NCBI GenBank assembly: GCA_944380515.1
Contig: CALWHT010000008.1
Coordinates: 20,023 to 84,022 of the forward strand
Length of the DNA stretch: 64,000 bases
Direction: 5' to 3'
Source: an uncultured Roseburia sp.
Lineage (GTDB): Bacteria; Bacillota; Clostridia; Lachnospirales; Lachnospiraceae
The translations under genes and the position numbers were made by a program. The notes under the pieces were generated by a model, which ran no database searches, was not told where the DNA came from, and saw only the letters and a program-made list of their open reading frames with translations. Positions within the stretch are counted from its first letter, which is position 1. Each line of letters opens with the position of its first letter. Below are positions 1-8,309 of this stretch, piece after piece.

Positions 1-98
1 GATAAAATCTTCTCCGCCCGGATATCAAGCTGCGCCGCTTTTTGGCTTTTTCTGACTGCCGCCACGCGGCCTGTCTCCTCAATGATTCCCGTAAACAT
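1..98 (-). CDS. ribE: Riboflavin synthase alpha chain (RibE), 5' part only
   Basis: The first about 32 codons are present and run off the window edge. The protein begins MFTGIIEETGRV, the highly conserved start of the lumazine-binding fold of riboflavin synthase, which converts two molecules of 6,7-dimethyl-8-ribityllumazine to riboflavin in the cytoplasm. The start codon lies inside the 3' end of ribD (20-bp overlap), so translation is probably coupled. It belongs to the rib operon under the FMN riboswitch at 1416-1520. The identification rests on the N-terminus and the operon position. Confidence 0.9.
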   Translation of the reverse strand, partial: MFTGIIEETGRVAAVRKSQKAAQLDIRAEKIL

Positions 99-1218
99 CA
101 TTGTTCCCCTCGCTTTTCTTATAATTAATTTCCCCGGTAATGCAAATATCCTCTCCGACTATCTCCAGCGTCCGGTTTTTCAGGAAAAATCCATGATCCG
201 GTGAGTCCACGCCGCTTCCCGCGACAGGGGTCTTTGCCGCGGCTCCGCCCAAAAGCTTTGGGGCGATATAGATATGCGCTTCGTTCACAATACCGCTTTG
301 CAGCGCCGTCCAGTTCAGCTCCCCGCCGCCCTCAAGCAGAATACTGTCAATCCCGCGCGCACCCAGCTCCCGCATCAGCTCATTCAAGCTGACCCGCCCG
401 CGGCATTCGGAAACCGTAACGACCTCGCAGCCGAGGGACTCATATGCCGCAATCCGCTCTTTATCCTTTGTGCAGGACGCAAATATTGTCCGCTGCTCCC
501 TCGCCGTCTGTACGACACAGCTCTCAAGCGGTGTCCGAAGTGTCGTATCACAGATAATGCGGATTGGATTTTTTGTTTCCGGCAGACGGCAGTTGAGCTT
601 TGGATTATCCGCCGCCACCGTCCCCACTCCCACCATGATCGCGCTTAATTCGTGGCGCATCCTGTGTACCCGGGCTCTTGCCGCCTCCCCGGTAATCCAC
701 CTTGCATTTCCGCCCGCCGCCGCGATTTTTCCATCCAGCGTCATTGCATATTTCATGCACACATAGGGCGTATGCTCCCTGATATAGTGGAAAAATATAC
801 GGTTCTGCTTTTCACACTCCTCCCGCAGTACTCCCTCCGTAACCTCCAGACCATGCGCACGCAGAATCGCAATGCCCTTTCCCCCGACAAGCGGGTTTAC
901 ATCATTCGCCCCAACTACTACCCGGCTGATGCCCGCATCCAAAACCGCGTCCGTGCAGGGAGGTGTTTTTCCGTGGTGGCAGCACGGCTCCAGCGTCACA
1001 TAAAGGGTGGCCCCGGCCGGACTCTCTCCCCTGCTCCTGCAATCCGCAAGCGCTCTGCGCTCCGCATGAGCTTCTCCGCAGCGCTCATGATACCCCTGCC
1101 CAATGATACGTCCCTCCCTGACGAGCACCGCCCCGACCACCGGATTTGGAGCCGTCCATCCCCTTCCATGCTCTGCGAGTTCCATCGCCATCCGCATATA
1201 TCTCACATCCTGTTCCAT
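79..1218 (-). CDS. ribD: Bifunctional riboflavin biosynthesis protein RibD (deaminase/reductase)
   Basis: The 379-residue protein has an N-terminal cytidine-deaminase-type domain with zinc ligands HAE (51-53) and PCCHHGKTPPC (from 78), and a C-terminal reductase domain from about residue 150 (MKYAMTLDGKIA). It carries out the deamination and reduction steps after GTP cyclohydrolase II in riboflavin synthesis. I chose the ATG at 1218 because GGAGG lies 6 bases upstream; an ATG at 1230 is possible, and longer in-frame extensions run into the leader terminator. ribE starts inside its 3' end. Control is by the FMN riboswitch and terminator upstream. Length is normal for RibD. Confidence 0.95.
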   Translation of the reverse strand: MEQDVRYMRMAMELAEHGRGWTAPNPVVGAVLVREGRIIGQGYHERCGEAHAERRALADCRSRGESPAGATLYVTLEPCCHHGKTPPCTDAVLDAGISRVVVGANDVNPLVGGKGIAILRAHGLEVTEGVLREECEKQNRIFFHYIREHTPYVCMKYAMTLDGKIAAAGGNARWITGEAARARVHRMRHELSAIMVGVGTVAADNPKLNCRLPETKNPIRIICDTTLRTPLESCVVQTAREQRTIFASCTKDKERIAAYESLGCEVVTVSECRGRVSLNELMRELGARGIDSILLEGGGELNWTALQSGIVNEAHIYIAPKLLGGAAAKTPVAGSGVDSPDHGFFLKNRTLEIVGEDICITGEINYKKSEGNNDVYGNH

Positions 1219-1241
1219 CTTTTCCTCCATCCCTGTAAAAA

Positions 1242-1278
1242 TCAAAAAACTCCCTGAACATTTTGTCCAGGGAGTTTT
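1242..1278 (-). terminator. Intrinsic terminator of the FMN riboswitch expression platform
   Basis: An 11-bp stem (AAAACTCCCTG with its complement) is followed on the minus strand by a run of six T. It lies between the FMN aptamer and the ribD start, the position expected of a riboswitch-controlled terminator. FMN binding is expected to favour this hairpin and stop transcription of ribD-ribE. Confidence 0.85.
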
Positions 1279-1415
1279 GACGCGGCAGCAGAAACCCCTT
1301 TTCGGAGAAGCCCGCCAAAACGCGCGCCTCAAGTGTACAAACAAAAAGCTCCGGAATACAACGATTCCAGAGCATAAGCTTCATACACAGATATTTCTAT
1401 CTGCCTCACGAATTA

Positions 1416-1520
1416 TCTTCTTTCATCCAGACTATACTGTCGGCTTCGGAGTTGCACCGAATCATGCCTTGCGGCTCGTGGGCTGTACCACCGGTAGGGA
1501 CTTGCACCCTGCCCTGAAGA
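1416..1520 (-). ncRNA. FMN riboswitch (RFN element)
   Basis: Reading the minus strand, the conserved blocks of the RFN aptamer appear in order: GGGCAGGGTGCAAGTCCC, TACCGGTGGTA, AGCCCACGAGC, CCGAAGCCGACAGTATAGTC and TGGATGAAAGAAGATAA. This is a textbook FMN-sensing leader upstream of ribD. The 374 bases between the ribD start and the next gene hold only this riboswitch, its terminator and the promoter at 1541-1568. Confidence 0.96.
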
Positions 1521-1540
1521 CTGTTATTTATTTTTCTTAG

Positions 1541-1568
1541 AGTATATCACTCATTTGCCAAAAGTCAA
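1541..1568 (-). promoter_or_regulatory. Promoter of the rib operon
   Basis: On the minus strand -35 TTGACT (1563-1568) and -10 TATACT (1541-1546) are separated by 16 bp, placing the start about 15 bases before the FMN aptamer. The -35 overlaps a small hairpin (AAGCGG/CCGCTT, 1566-1584) that may end transcription of the preceding gene. Confidence 0.7.
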
Positions 1569-1592
1569 GCGGTATTTTTCCGCTTCCTCTGC

Positions 1593-2756
1593 TTACACAT
1601 AGGACGTATCTACCCGGATCACCACATGATAGCTGTTTCCGAGGCGTTCCCTCACCTGAGCTTCAATCATTGCAGTCAGCTCATCGTCAGCAATCCGAAA
1701 CTTATAGGGAACCAGAACGTCAAAAATCAGATTTGTATGCGTCGGTCCCGCCACAACACGGAAATCATGCATATCCACAGCCGAATCAATTCCCTTGATA
1801 ATCGAAGCCACCGCCGCTTTCAGCTCGCTGACGTGCTCATCCGAGGTGACAATCGGGTCCATATGTATCGTGGCCTCGCAGCCGAGCTTTTCCTGCAGCT
1901 CATTCTCAATATTGTCGATGATGTCATGGATTTCAAGGATATTGCCCTCTGCCGGCACTTCGGCATGCAGCGACACCATACGTCTGCCCGGACCGTAGTC
2001 GTGCACTACCAGATCATGGATCCCGCAAATCTCCTCATGCGCCATCACAATTTTATCGATCTGCTGCACAAATTCACCCTCGGGCGCCTGCCCCAGCAGC
2101 GGATCCAGCGTCTCCTTGGCCGAACGTATGCCTGCATACAGGATAAACAGGCCCACCAGCGCGCCGCAGTACCCGTCTATGGCAAGCCCCGTAAAATGTC
2201 CTACCACCGTCGCCACAAGCACTACCGCCGTCGCGCAGGTATCGCTTAAGCTGTCCGTCGCGGTCGCTTTCATTGCCGCGGAATCAATCTTTTTCGCGAC
2301 ACTGCTGTTATAGTAATACATATAAAGCTTCACCAGAATGGAAACTGCCAGAATTACCACAATCAACGCGGAAAATTCTGTTTCCTCCGGATTCAGGATT
2401 TTTGCTATCGAATCGCGCAGCAGCTCATAGGCCATCAGAAGAATGGCCGCCGACACCACAAGTCCCGACACGTATTCGATCCTCCCATGCCCGAACGGAT
2501 GCTCCGAGTCCGGCTTTGCCCCGGCCAGCTTAAACCCCACGAGCGTAACCACCGAGGACGCCGCGTCGGAAAGATTATTAAACGCGTCGGCGGTAATCGC
2601 GATGGATTTGCTGATTGTCCCCGCAAAAAACTTCCCCAAAAAAAGCAGTATATTCAGGAAAATGCCCACAAGCCCGCAGAGCATCCCGTATTCACGGCGT
2701 ATTTTCGCCTTATCTGCCGTTTCTCTGATAAAAATTTTCGAAAGAAATGTTATCAA
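1593..2756 (-). CDS. Cation diffusion facilitator (CDF) family divalent metal exporter
   Basis: The 387-residue protein has about six membrane helices in its first 220 residues, with the CDF metal-site motifs DAFNNLSD in helix 2 and HPFGHGR after it, and a cytoplasmic ferredoxin-like dimerisation domain at the C-terminus. CDF proteins exchange protons for Zn, Mn, Fe or Co; the metal cannot be read here. The apparent start is TTG at 2756, preceded at 9 bases by AGGGAG that overlaps the lepB stop codon, so it is probably coupled to lepB (12-bp gap). The rib promoter begins just past its stop. Confidence 0.88.
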   Translation of the reverse strand: MITFLSKIFIRETADKAKIRREYGMLCGLVGIFLNILLFLGKFFAGTISKSIAITADAFNNLSDAASSVVTLVGFKLAGAKPDSEHPFGHGRIEYVSGLVVSAAILLMAYELLRDSIAKILNPEETEFSALIVVILAVSILVKLYMYYYNSSVAKKIDSAAMKATATDSLSDTCATAVVLVATVVGHFTGLAIDGYCGALVGLFILYAGIRSAKETLDPLLGQAPEGEFVQQIDKIVMAHEEICGIHDLVVHDYGPGRRMVSLHAEVPAEGNILEIHDIIDNIENELQEKLGCEATIHMDPIVTSDEHVSELKAAVASIIKGIDSAVDMHDFRVVAGPTHTNLIFDVLVPYKFRIADDELTAMIEAQVRERLGNSYHVVIRVDTSYV

Positions 2757-2768
2757 AGTCTCACTCCC

Positions 2769-3356
2769 TTACTCTATTTTTCCGAAATCCGAAAGCGGCC
2801 AGTAAATGAGCTCTCCCTTCCCCAGAATTTTCTCGCGTGCCACATAAGTATTTGCCCAGTAACGCGCGTCCCACGAGTCGTTTCGATTATCGCCCAGCAC
2901 AAGATAGCAGTCCTCCGGTACCTCAAACAGGAAGGGCCCTGTCTCCACCGTCCACTCCTCCTTCAGATAACTCTCCTCAAGCGGCGTATCGGAGCCATCT
3001 ATATAAATCTTCCCTTCCTCAATCCGCACTTCCTCACCGGGAAGTCCGATAATCCGTTTTACATAAAGCTCTTCCTCGTCGTCCGGATAGTGAAAAATAA
3101 TGACGTCTCCCCGCTGCGGGTCTTCTCTTAAGTAGGCCAGCCGGTTGCCAATTAACCGGTCGCCCGGCATGATCGTATTTTCCATGGAGCCGGTCGGCAC
3201 ATCCGCATTGATAATCAGATAATTTTTGATAAGAAAGGCCGCGCCGATGGCGAGCGCAAAGGTAAGTATCCAGCTTATGATTTCCCTGACCGCCGAAAAG
3301 CTTTCCTTTGATTTTTCCGTATTTTTGTGCTCATCTTCGTAATTGAAATCTTTCAT
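2769..3356 (-). CDS. lepB: Signal peptidase I
   Basis: A 195-residue type I signal peptidase with a single N-terminal membrane anchor (about residues 27-47). The catalytic serine is in TGSMENT (Ser57) and the general-base lysine in YVKRIIGLPGEEV (Lys100), followed by the conserved GDNRNDSWDAR box. It cleaves signal peptides of exported proteins on the outer face of the membrane. GAGGAA precedes the ATG. It is the first gene of a two-gene unit with the CDF transporter; the pairing is probably positional rather than functional. Confidence 0.95.
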   Translation of the reverse strand: MKDFNYEDEHKNTEKSKESFSAVREIISWILTFALAIGAAFLIKNYLIINADVPTGSMENTIMPGDRLIGNRLAYLREDPQRGDVIIFHYPDDEEELYVKRIIGLPGEEVRIEEGKIYIDGSDTPLEESYLKEEWTVETGPFLFEVPEDCYLVLGDNRNDSWDARYWANTYVAREKILGKGELIYWPLSDFGKIE

Positions 3357-3427
3357 TTTTTATTCCTCAAATTGTCTATCTCTACTCTCCGCGCAGACCG
3401 CCGCACAGAGAGTATGCATTAAAAATT

Positions 3428-3457
3428 ATTTTAACACATCCTGCCCTCGTTTGACAA
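3428..3457 (-). promoter_or_regulatory. Promoter of lepB
   Basis: Minus-strand -35 TTGTCA (3452-3457) and -10 TAAAAT (3428-3433) with an 18-bp spacer, about 70 bases before the lepB start. Only the match to the sigma-A consensus supports it. Confidence 0.55.
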
Positions 3458-3581
3458 GGACGCATGCCTTTCCTCCGCGATGTTCTTTACGCAATCTTAA
3501 TGTGAGGACTTATCCGTTTATATCTTCTTAAAATCAAACATCATATAATGGTGGCAGAACAAAAGAAAGAAGGGACATCAT

Positions 3582-4919
3582 ATGGAAGAACTTTTACATA
3601 AAAAGAGGCGGCTCACATCATTTCAGATTATTATACTGGGGTTTGCAGGGGTAATCCTGTTCGGAGCTATTCTTTTAATGCTTCCCATATCCTCCAAAAG
3701 CAGTATGATAACTCCCTTTCATGAGGCATTGTTCACCGCCACATCCGCAGTTTGCGTCACCGGTCTTGTGGTACAGGACACTGCAACTTACTGGTCTGCA
3801 TTCGGCCAGGTTGTTATCATTATACTGATTCAAATCGGCGGACTGGGAGTTGTTACGGTAGCGGCATCCTTTGCCCTCCTGTCGGGCAGAAAAATATCAC
3901 TGATGCAGAGAAGTACCATGCAGGAGGCAATTGCAGCTCCGAAAGTAGGCGGAATTGTCCGGCTGACCTATTTTATTCTGAAAGCCACAGTTCTTTTTGA
4001 ATTGTTGGGTGCTCTTGCCATGATGCCGGTATTTTGCAGGGATTTCGGTATAAAAGGTGTATGGATGTCCTTTTTCCATTCCATATCCGCTTTCTGCAAC
4101 GCAGGCTTTGATCTCATGGGCAGCCCGGACTCGCTTTTTCCTTCACTGACTGCTTATATTGGGGACCCCGTAATCAACATTACGATAATGCTGCTTATCA
4201 TTATTGGAGGAATCGGCTTTCTCACCTGGGAGGATATCTACACACACAGGCAGCACTTTAAACGCTACCGTATGCAGAGTAAGGTCATTCTGTTGACAAC
4301 GGCGCTGCTTATCGCAGTTCCCGCCGCTTTCTTTTTCTTCTATGATTTTGCGGATATGCCTATTGGCGAAAGAATCCTCAGTTCCTTCTTCCAGTCGGTC
4401 ACACCGAGAACGGCAGGCTATAACACAGCGAACCTTGCAGCAATGACCGGGGCAGGCCAGGCGATTATGATTATGCTGATGCTCATAGGCGGTTCGCCGG
4501 GGTCTACCGCGGGCGGTATGAAAACAACAACCCTTGCGGTTCTCTTTGCAAATGCACTTGCCATTTTCCGCCGCAAAGACGACGCGCAGTTTTTCGGCCG
4601 CAGAATTGACGGGAATACCGTAAAAAACGCAGCTACAATTTTAATAATGTACTTAACGCTGTTCTTTGGCGGGGCATTGGTCATCAGCGTTGCAGAGGAT
4701 TTGCCTCTTAGCTCCTGCCTCTATGAAACAGCGTCGGCTGTCGGCACGGTAGGACTTACGCTCGGCATCACACCGGAACTTAGTATATTATCCCAGGGTA
4801 TTTTAATTATTCTTATGTTCCTCGGCAGGGTCGGCGGTTTAACGCTTATTTATGCCGCGCTCTCAGGCAGCAACAAAAACCTTTCCAAGCTGCCGCAGGA
4901 AAAAATAACCGTAGGTTAA
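3582..4919 (+). CDS. ktrB: KtrB/TrkH-type potassium channel subunit
   Basis: The 445-residue integral membrane protein has the four pseudo-repeats of the SKT superfamily; each filter glycine is visible (SAVCVTGL, AFCNAGFD, TPRTAGYN, ASAVGTVGL). It forms the ion-conducting dimer for K+ uptake. The length matches KtrB rather than the longer proteobacterial TrkH. The gating protein gene follows 14 bp downstream, so the two form a Ktr system. AAGGGA lies before the ATG. The unit continues into a sensor kinase and response regulator that resemble KdpDE. Confidence 0.92.
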   Translation: MEELLHKKRRLTSFQIIILGFAGVILFGAILLMLPISSKSSMITPFHEALFTATSAVCVTGLVVQDTATYWSAFGQVVIIILIQIGGLGVVTVAASFALLSGRKISLMQRSTMQEAIAAPKVGGIVRLTYFILKATVLFELLGALAMMPVFCRDFGIKGVWMSFFHSISAFCNAGFDLMGSPDSLFPSLTAYIGDPVINITIMLLIIIGGIGFLTWEDIYTHRQHFKRYRMQSKVILLTTALLIAVPAAFFFFYDFADMPIGERILSSFFQSVTPRTAGYNTANLAAMTGAGQAIMIMLMLIGGSPGSTAGGMKTTTLAVLFANALAIFRRKDDAQFFGRRIDGNTVKNAATILIMYLTLFFGGALVISVAEDLPLSSCLYETASAVGTVGLTLGITPELSILSQGILIILMFLGRVGGLTLIYAALSGSNKNLSKLPQEKITVG

Positions 4920-4933
4920 AGGAGAACACATTT

Positions 4934-5581
4934 ATGAAATCTATTTTACTTATCGGACTCGGAAGATTCGGCAAACATATTGCCATGCAATTAAACGTAC
5001 TTGGCCATCAGGTAATGGCAGTTGACCACAACGAGCAGCGGGTGAACGATACTCTGCCCATAGTCACCAATGCACAGATCGGCGACAGTACAAATGAAGA
5101 ATTTTTAAACTCACTGGGAATCGGCAATTACGATGTCTGCATTGTCGCCATCGGCAACGATTTCCAGAGCTCCCTGGAAACCACCTCTCTGTTAAAGGAA
5201 CACGGGGCAAAGCTTGTAGTGTCCCGTGCGGAGCGTGATGTACATGCCAAGTTCCTGCTCCGCAACGGAGCGGATGAAGTGGTCTACCCCGAAAAACAGA
5301 TGGCCAAATGGACGGCCATCCGCTACAGCGCCGACCATATCCTCGACTATATCGAACTGGATGATTCCCACGCTATTTTGGAGGTGTCCGTGCCGAAAGC
5401 CTGGATTGGAATGAGCGTCGGGCAAATTGATATCCGAAAGAAATATAATATCAACATTATGGCGGTGAAGCAAAACGGTAAAATGAATATGATGGTAACG
5501 CCGGATACCGTTCTGACGGAAGATAAAACAATGCTCGTGCTCGGTGAATACAAAGCCCTGCAAAAATGCTTCCACATATAA
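4934..5581 (+). CDS. ktrA: KtrA/TrkA-type potassium uptake regulatory subunit
   Basis: A 215-residue soluble protein with an N-terminal RCK Rossmann domain (GLGRFGKHIA at 8-17, acidic VDHNE after strand 2) and a C-terminal RCK_C domain from about residue 135. Octameric rings of KtrA bind nucleotides (ATP/ADP), and in several Gram-positives c-di-AMP through RCK_C, to open or close KtrB. It lies 14 bp after ktrB with AAAGGAG before the start. Length is normal. Confidence 0.93.
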   Translation: MKSILLIGLGRFGKHIAMQLNVLGHQVMAVDHNEQRVNDTLPIVTNAQIGDSTNEEFLNSLGIGNYDVCIVAIGNDFQSSLETTSLLKEHGAKLVVSRAERDVHAKFLLRNGADEVVYPEKQMAKWTAIRYSADHILDYIELDDSHAILEVSVPKAWIGMSVGQIDIRKKYNINIMAVKQNGKMNMMVTPDTVLTEDKTMLVLGEYKALQKCFHI

Positions 5582-5614
5582 ACACCGCAAACAAAACCAA
5601 GGTGGTGATCTTAC

Positions 5615-5905
5615 ATGAAAGAAGCAGTACTTGTCGCAGCTGTTCTTCTGGCATTTAAATACGGATATTCTCTGATGAAAAGACTTGACAAATTCCTCGA
5701 TGAAAGCCATCAGGCTATCGAAAAAGAATCGGAAAAAAAAGAACCGTCCTGCGTTATGCTTACCGAAGAACTTTCGGATGAGGAAGTCGCGGCGGAAATA
5801 CGGCGCTTCCGCGCAAAGCACAAAAGAACACGCATCATGCTCTGCGCCGATACCGACACGAAATCAGCGGACGGTTTCGAATCTCATATTGACCAAAGCC
5901 GGTAG
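5615..5905 (+). CDS. Small protein of unknown function in the ktr operon
   Basis: A 96-residue protein with one hydrophobic N-terminal stretch (about residues 4-20) followed by a highly charged tail rich in Glu, Lys and Arg, compatible with a single-pass membrane protein. I do not recognise a family. It lies 33 bp after ktrA and 60 bp before the sensor kinase on the same strand, with GGTGG before the ATG, so it is probably co-transcribed. An accessory role for the Ktr channel or the kinase is only inference from position. Confidence 0.6.
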   Translation: MKEAVLVAAVLLAFKYGYSLMKRLDKFLDESHQAIEKESEKKEPSCVMLTEELSDEEVAAEIRRFRAKHKRTRIMLCADTDTKSADGFESHIDQSR

Positions 5906-5965
5906 CTTATTTCACAAACTTATGGTATAAATATAATATTCAGAAGCACAAAGGCGGTATTGGAG

Positions 5966-7600
5966 ATGGATAAAAAGAAAATGACCGGCATTGGGGAAGA
6001 CTGCGAACATACCCGCATGCTTCCCGATACGCTGGCATACGGTACATATCACAAAAAGAAAAAGGAACTGGCAAAACATCTCATACCGTATCCGAAGGAT
6101 CTGCTGATCACCGGACTGATCCTTACCGCGGCAACAATAACCGGCTCGCTATTCCTGAAGCTGGGTTTTACCGAATCCAATATCATAACAGTGTACATCC
6201 TCGGCGTACTGCTCACATCACTTTTTACAAGAGGATATGTATGCAGTGTGATCGACTCTATACTGAGCGTTTCACTCTTTAACTTTTTCCTTACAGAGCC
6301 GAGACTGACCTTCCATGCCTACGGTTCCGGCTACCCGGTAACTTTCGCAATCATGCTTGCGGCCTCTGTTATTACCGGTACGCTCGCTTCCAAGCTGAAA
6401 GCTCATGCCAAACTCTCCGCCCAGGCAGCGTTTCGTACAAAGGTCTTATTTGATACAAACCAGCTGCTGCAGCAGGCACAGGATGATAATGATATTATCA
6501 ATATTACGGCAAGTCAGCTTTTAAAACTCCTTGACCGTGACATCATTGCATACCCGGAAACGGACGGAAATCTGTCCAAAGGTTATTTATTCACTGTGTC
6601 GCCGGAAACAGCGCATGATATTTTCTTCTCTGCCAAAGAAACTGCTGCCGCCGAATGGGTTTTGAAAAACCAAAAACAGGCCGGTGCTTCTACCGACATC
6701 TTCAATCAGGCCAGATGCCTGTATTGTGCCGTCCGTCTCAACACCAAGATATACGGTGTGATGGGCATACATATAAACGGCAAGCCCCTTGATTCTTTTG
6801 AAAACAGTGTACTTCACTCTATACTTGGTGAATGTGCGTTAGCAATAGAAAACAGCCGCAATGCAAAGGAAAAAGAACTTGCCGCAGTACTTGCCAGAAA
6901 TGAACAGCTACGGGCAAATCTGCTCCGCGCGATTTCCCACGATCTGCGCACTCCGCTGACCTCCATTTCCGGTAATGCCGCAAACCTTCTCTCCAACTAT
7001 GACAAGCTGGATGATGAGACGAGAATGCAGATGTTTACCGATATATTCGACGATTCACAGTGGCTTATCAGTCTTGTGGAAAATTTACTGTCAGTTACAC
7101 GTATCGAGGAAGGAAGAATGAACTTTAATATGTCGGTACAGCTTATCGATGAGGTAATTGAAGAAGCTCTGCGGCATATCAACCGCAAAAGCGCCGAACA
7201 CAGCATTTCTGCAGAATACAGGGATGAGCTGCTGCTTGCCCGCATGGATGCCAGACTCATTATGCAGGTGATCATCAACATCGTAGACAATGCTGTCAAA
7301 TATACGCCTGCGGGTTCGGAAATTAAAATAACAGCAACAAAAGAGGATGGAACAATCGTTGTGAGCATTGCGGACAACGGTGCCGGCATACCCGACAGCA
7401 GCAAACAGCGTGTGTTCGAAATGTTCTTCACGGGAGATAATAAAATCGCAGACAGCCGCCGCAGCCTCGGCCTGGGTCTGCCGCTCTGTAAATCCATCAT
7501 CCACGCACACGGCGGTGAAATAACCCTGACGGACAATTCCCCGCACGGCTGCGTATTTTCTTTTACTTTACCGTCAAACGAGGTGAACATCAATGAATAA
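5966..7600 (+). CDS. KdpD-like membrane sensor histidine kinase lacking the KdpD/USP input domains
   Basis: About 544 residues. Four membrane helices near residues 35-125 match the DUF4118 region of KdpD, followed by a GAF-like segment, a HisKA domain with the phosphorylation site AISHDLRTPLT, and an HATPase domain (NIVDNAVKYTP, DNGAGIP, GLGLPL). The large N-terminal cytoplasmic KdpD and USP domains of classical KdpD are absent. I use the ATG at 5966 with GGCGG 8 bases upstream; a TTG at 5960 is the alternative. It overlaps the response regulator gene by 8 bp. It probably senses K+ or turgor and controls this locus, an inference from the neighbours. Confidence 0.85.
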   Translation: MDKKKMTGIGEDCEHTRMLPDTLAYGTYHKKKKELAKHLIPYPKDLLITGLILTAATITGSLFLKLGFTESNIITVYILGVLLTSLFTRGYVCSVIDSILSVSLFNFFLTEPRLTFHAYGSGYPVTFAIMLAASVITGTLASKLKAHAKLSAQAAFRTKVLFDTNQLLQQAQDDNDIINITASQLLKLLDRDIIAYPETDGNLSKGYLFTVSPETAHDIFFSAKETAAAEWVLKNQKQAGASTDIFNQARCLYCAVRLNTKIYGVMGIHINGKPLDSFENSVLHSILGECALAIENSRNAKEKELAAVLARNEQLRANLLRAISHDLRTPLTSISGNAANLLSNYDKLDDETRMQMFTDIFDDSQWLISLVENLLSVTRIEEGRMNFNMSVQLIDEVIEEALRHINRKSAEHSISAEYRDELLLARMDARLIMQVIINIVDNAVKYTPAGSEIKITATKEDGTIVVSIADNGAGIPDSSKQRVFEMFFTGDNKIADSRRSLGLGLPLCKSIIHAHGGEITLTDNSPHGCVFSFTLPSNEVNINE

Positions 7601-8294
7601 AGCACTTATACTTGTTGTGGAGGACGATGCGCCTGTCCGCAATCTCATCTCCACTACCTTAAAAGCCCACGATTATAAATTTATTGTTGCTCCTTCAGGA
7701 GAAAACGCCATAATGGAAGCGGCTTCGCACAATCCGGATATTGTCCTGCTTGATTTGGGACTTCCGGACATAGACGGAGTAGAAGTCATTAAACGTATAC
7801 GCACATGGTCAAATATGCCGATTATCGTGATAAGCGCAAGAAGTGAAGACACGGATAAAATCGAAGCATTAGACAGCGGCGCAGACGATTATCTGACGAA
7901 ACCCTTCTCAGTAGAAGAACTGCTTGCAAGAATCCGTGTGACACAACGCCGCCTGTCTGTCATGCAGGCAGGCGCGTCGGCAAATGATTCCGTGTTTACA
8001 AACGGCAGCCTCCGAATAGATTTCGCCGCCGGCTGCGCCTACCTCAATGAAACGGAGCTTCACCTGACCCCTATTGAATATAAGCTTCTCTGTCTCATGG
8101 CGCAAAATGTGGGCAAGGTTCTCACCCACACCTACATTACACAAAAAATTTGGGGCAGCAGCTGGGAAAACGACGTAGCCTCCCTGCGCGTATTTATGGC
8201 AACACTTCGCAAGAAAATAGAGTCGACCCCTGATTCACCGCAGTATATCCAGACACATATCGGTGTCGGCTACCGGATGATGAAAGTGGAATAA
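7593..8294 (+). CDS. KdpE-like OmpR-family response regulator
   Basis: A 233-residue regulator with a receiver domain (acidic pocket EDD at 10-12, phospho-acceptor Asp54, Lys in TKPFS) and a C-terminal winged helix (VGYRMMKVE end). It is the partner of the overlapping KdpD-like kinase. No kdpFABC is visible in the window, so the likely targets are ktrBA or genes elsewhere. Translation is coupled through the 8-bp overlap. Confidence 0.9.
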   Translation: MNKALILVVEDDAPVRNLISTTLKAHDYKFIVAPSGENAIMEAASHNPDIVLLDLGLPDIDGVEVIKRIRTWSNMPIIVISARSEDTDKIEALDSGADDYLTKPFSVEELLARIRVTQRRLSVMQAGASANDSVFTNGSLRIDFAAGCAYLNETELHLTPIEYKLLCLMAQNVGKVLTHTYITQKIWGSSWENDVASLRVFMATLRKKIESTPDSPQYIQTHIGVGYRMMKVE

Positions 8295-8309
8295 ACTATC
8301 ATCTGCCGC

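Noticed and set aside
201-1257. Plus-strand open frames opposite ribD
   Set aside because: They are overlapping shadows in a GC-rich gene; composition and lack of ribosome binding sites argue against them, and ribD is unambiguous.
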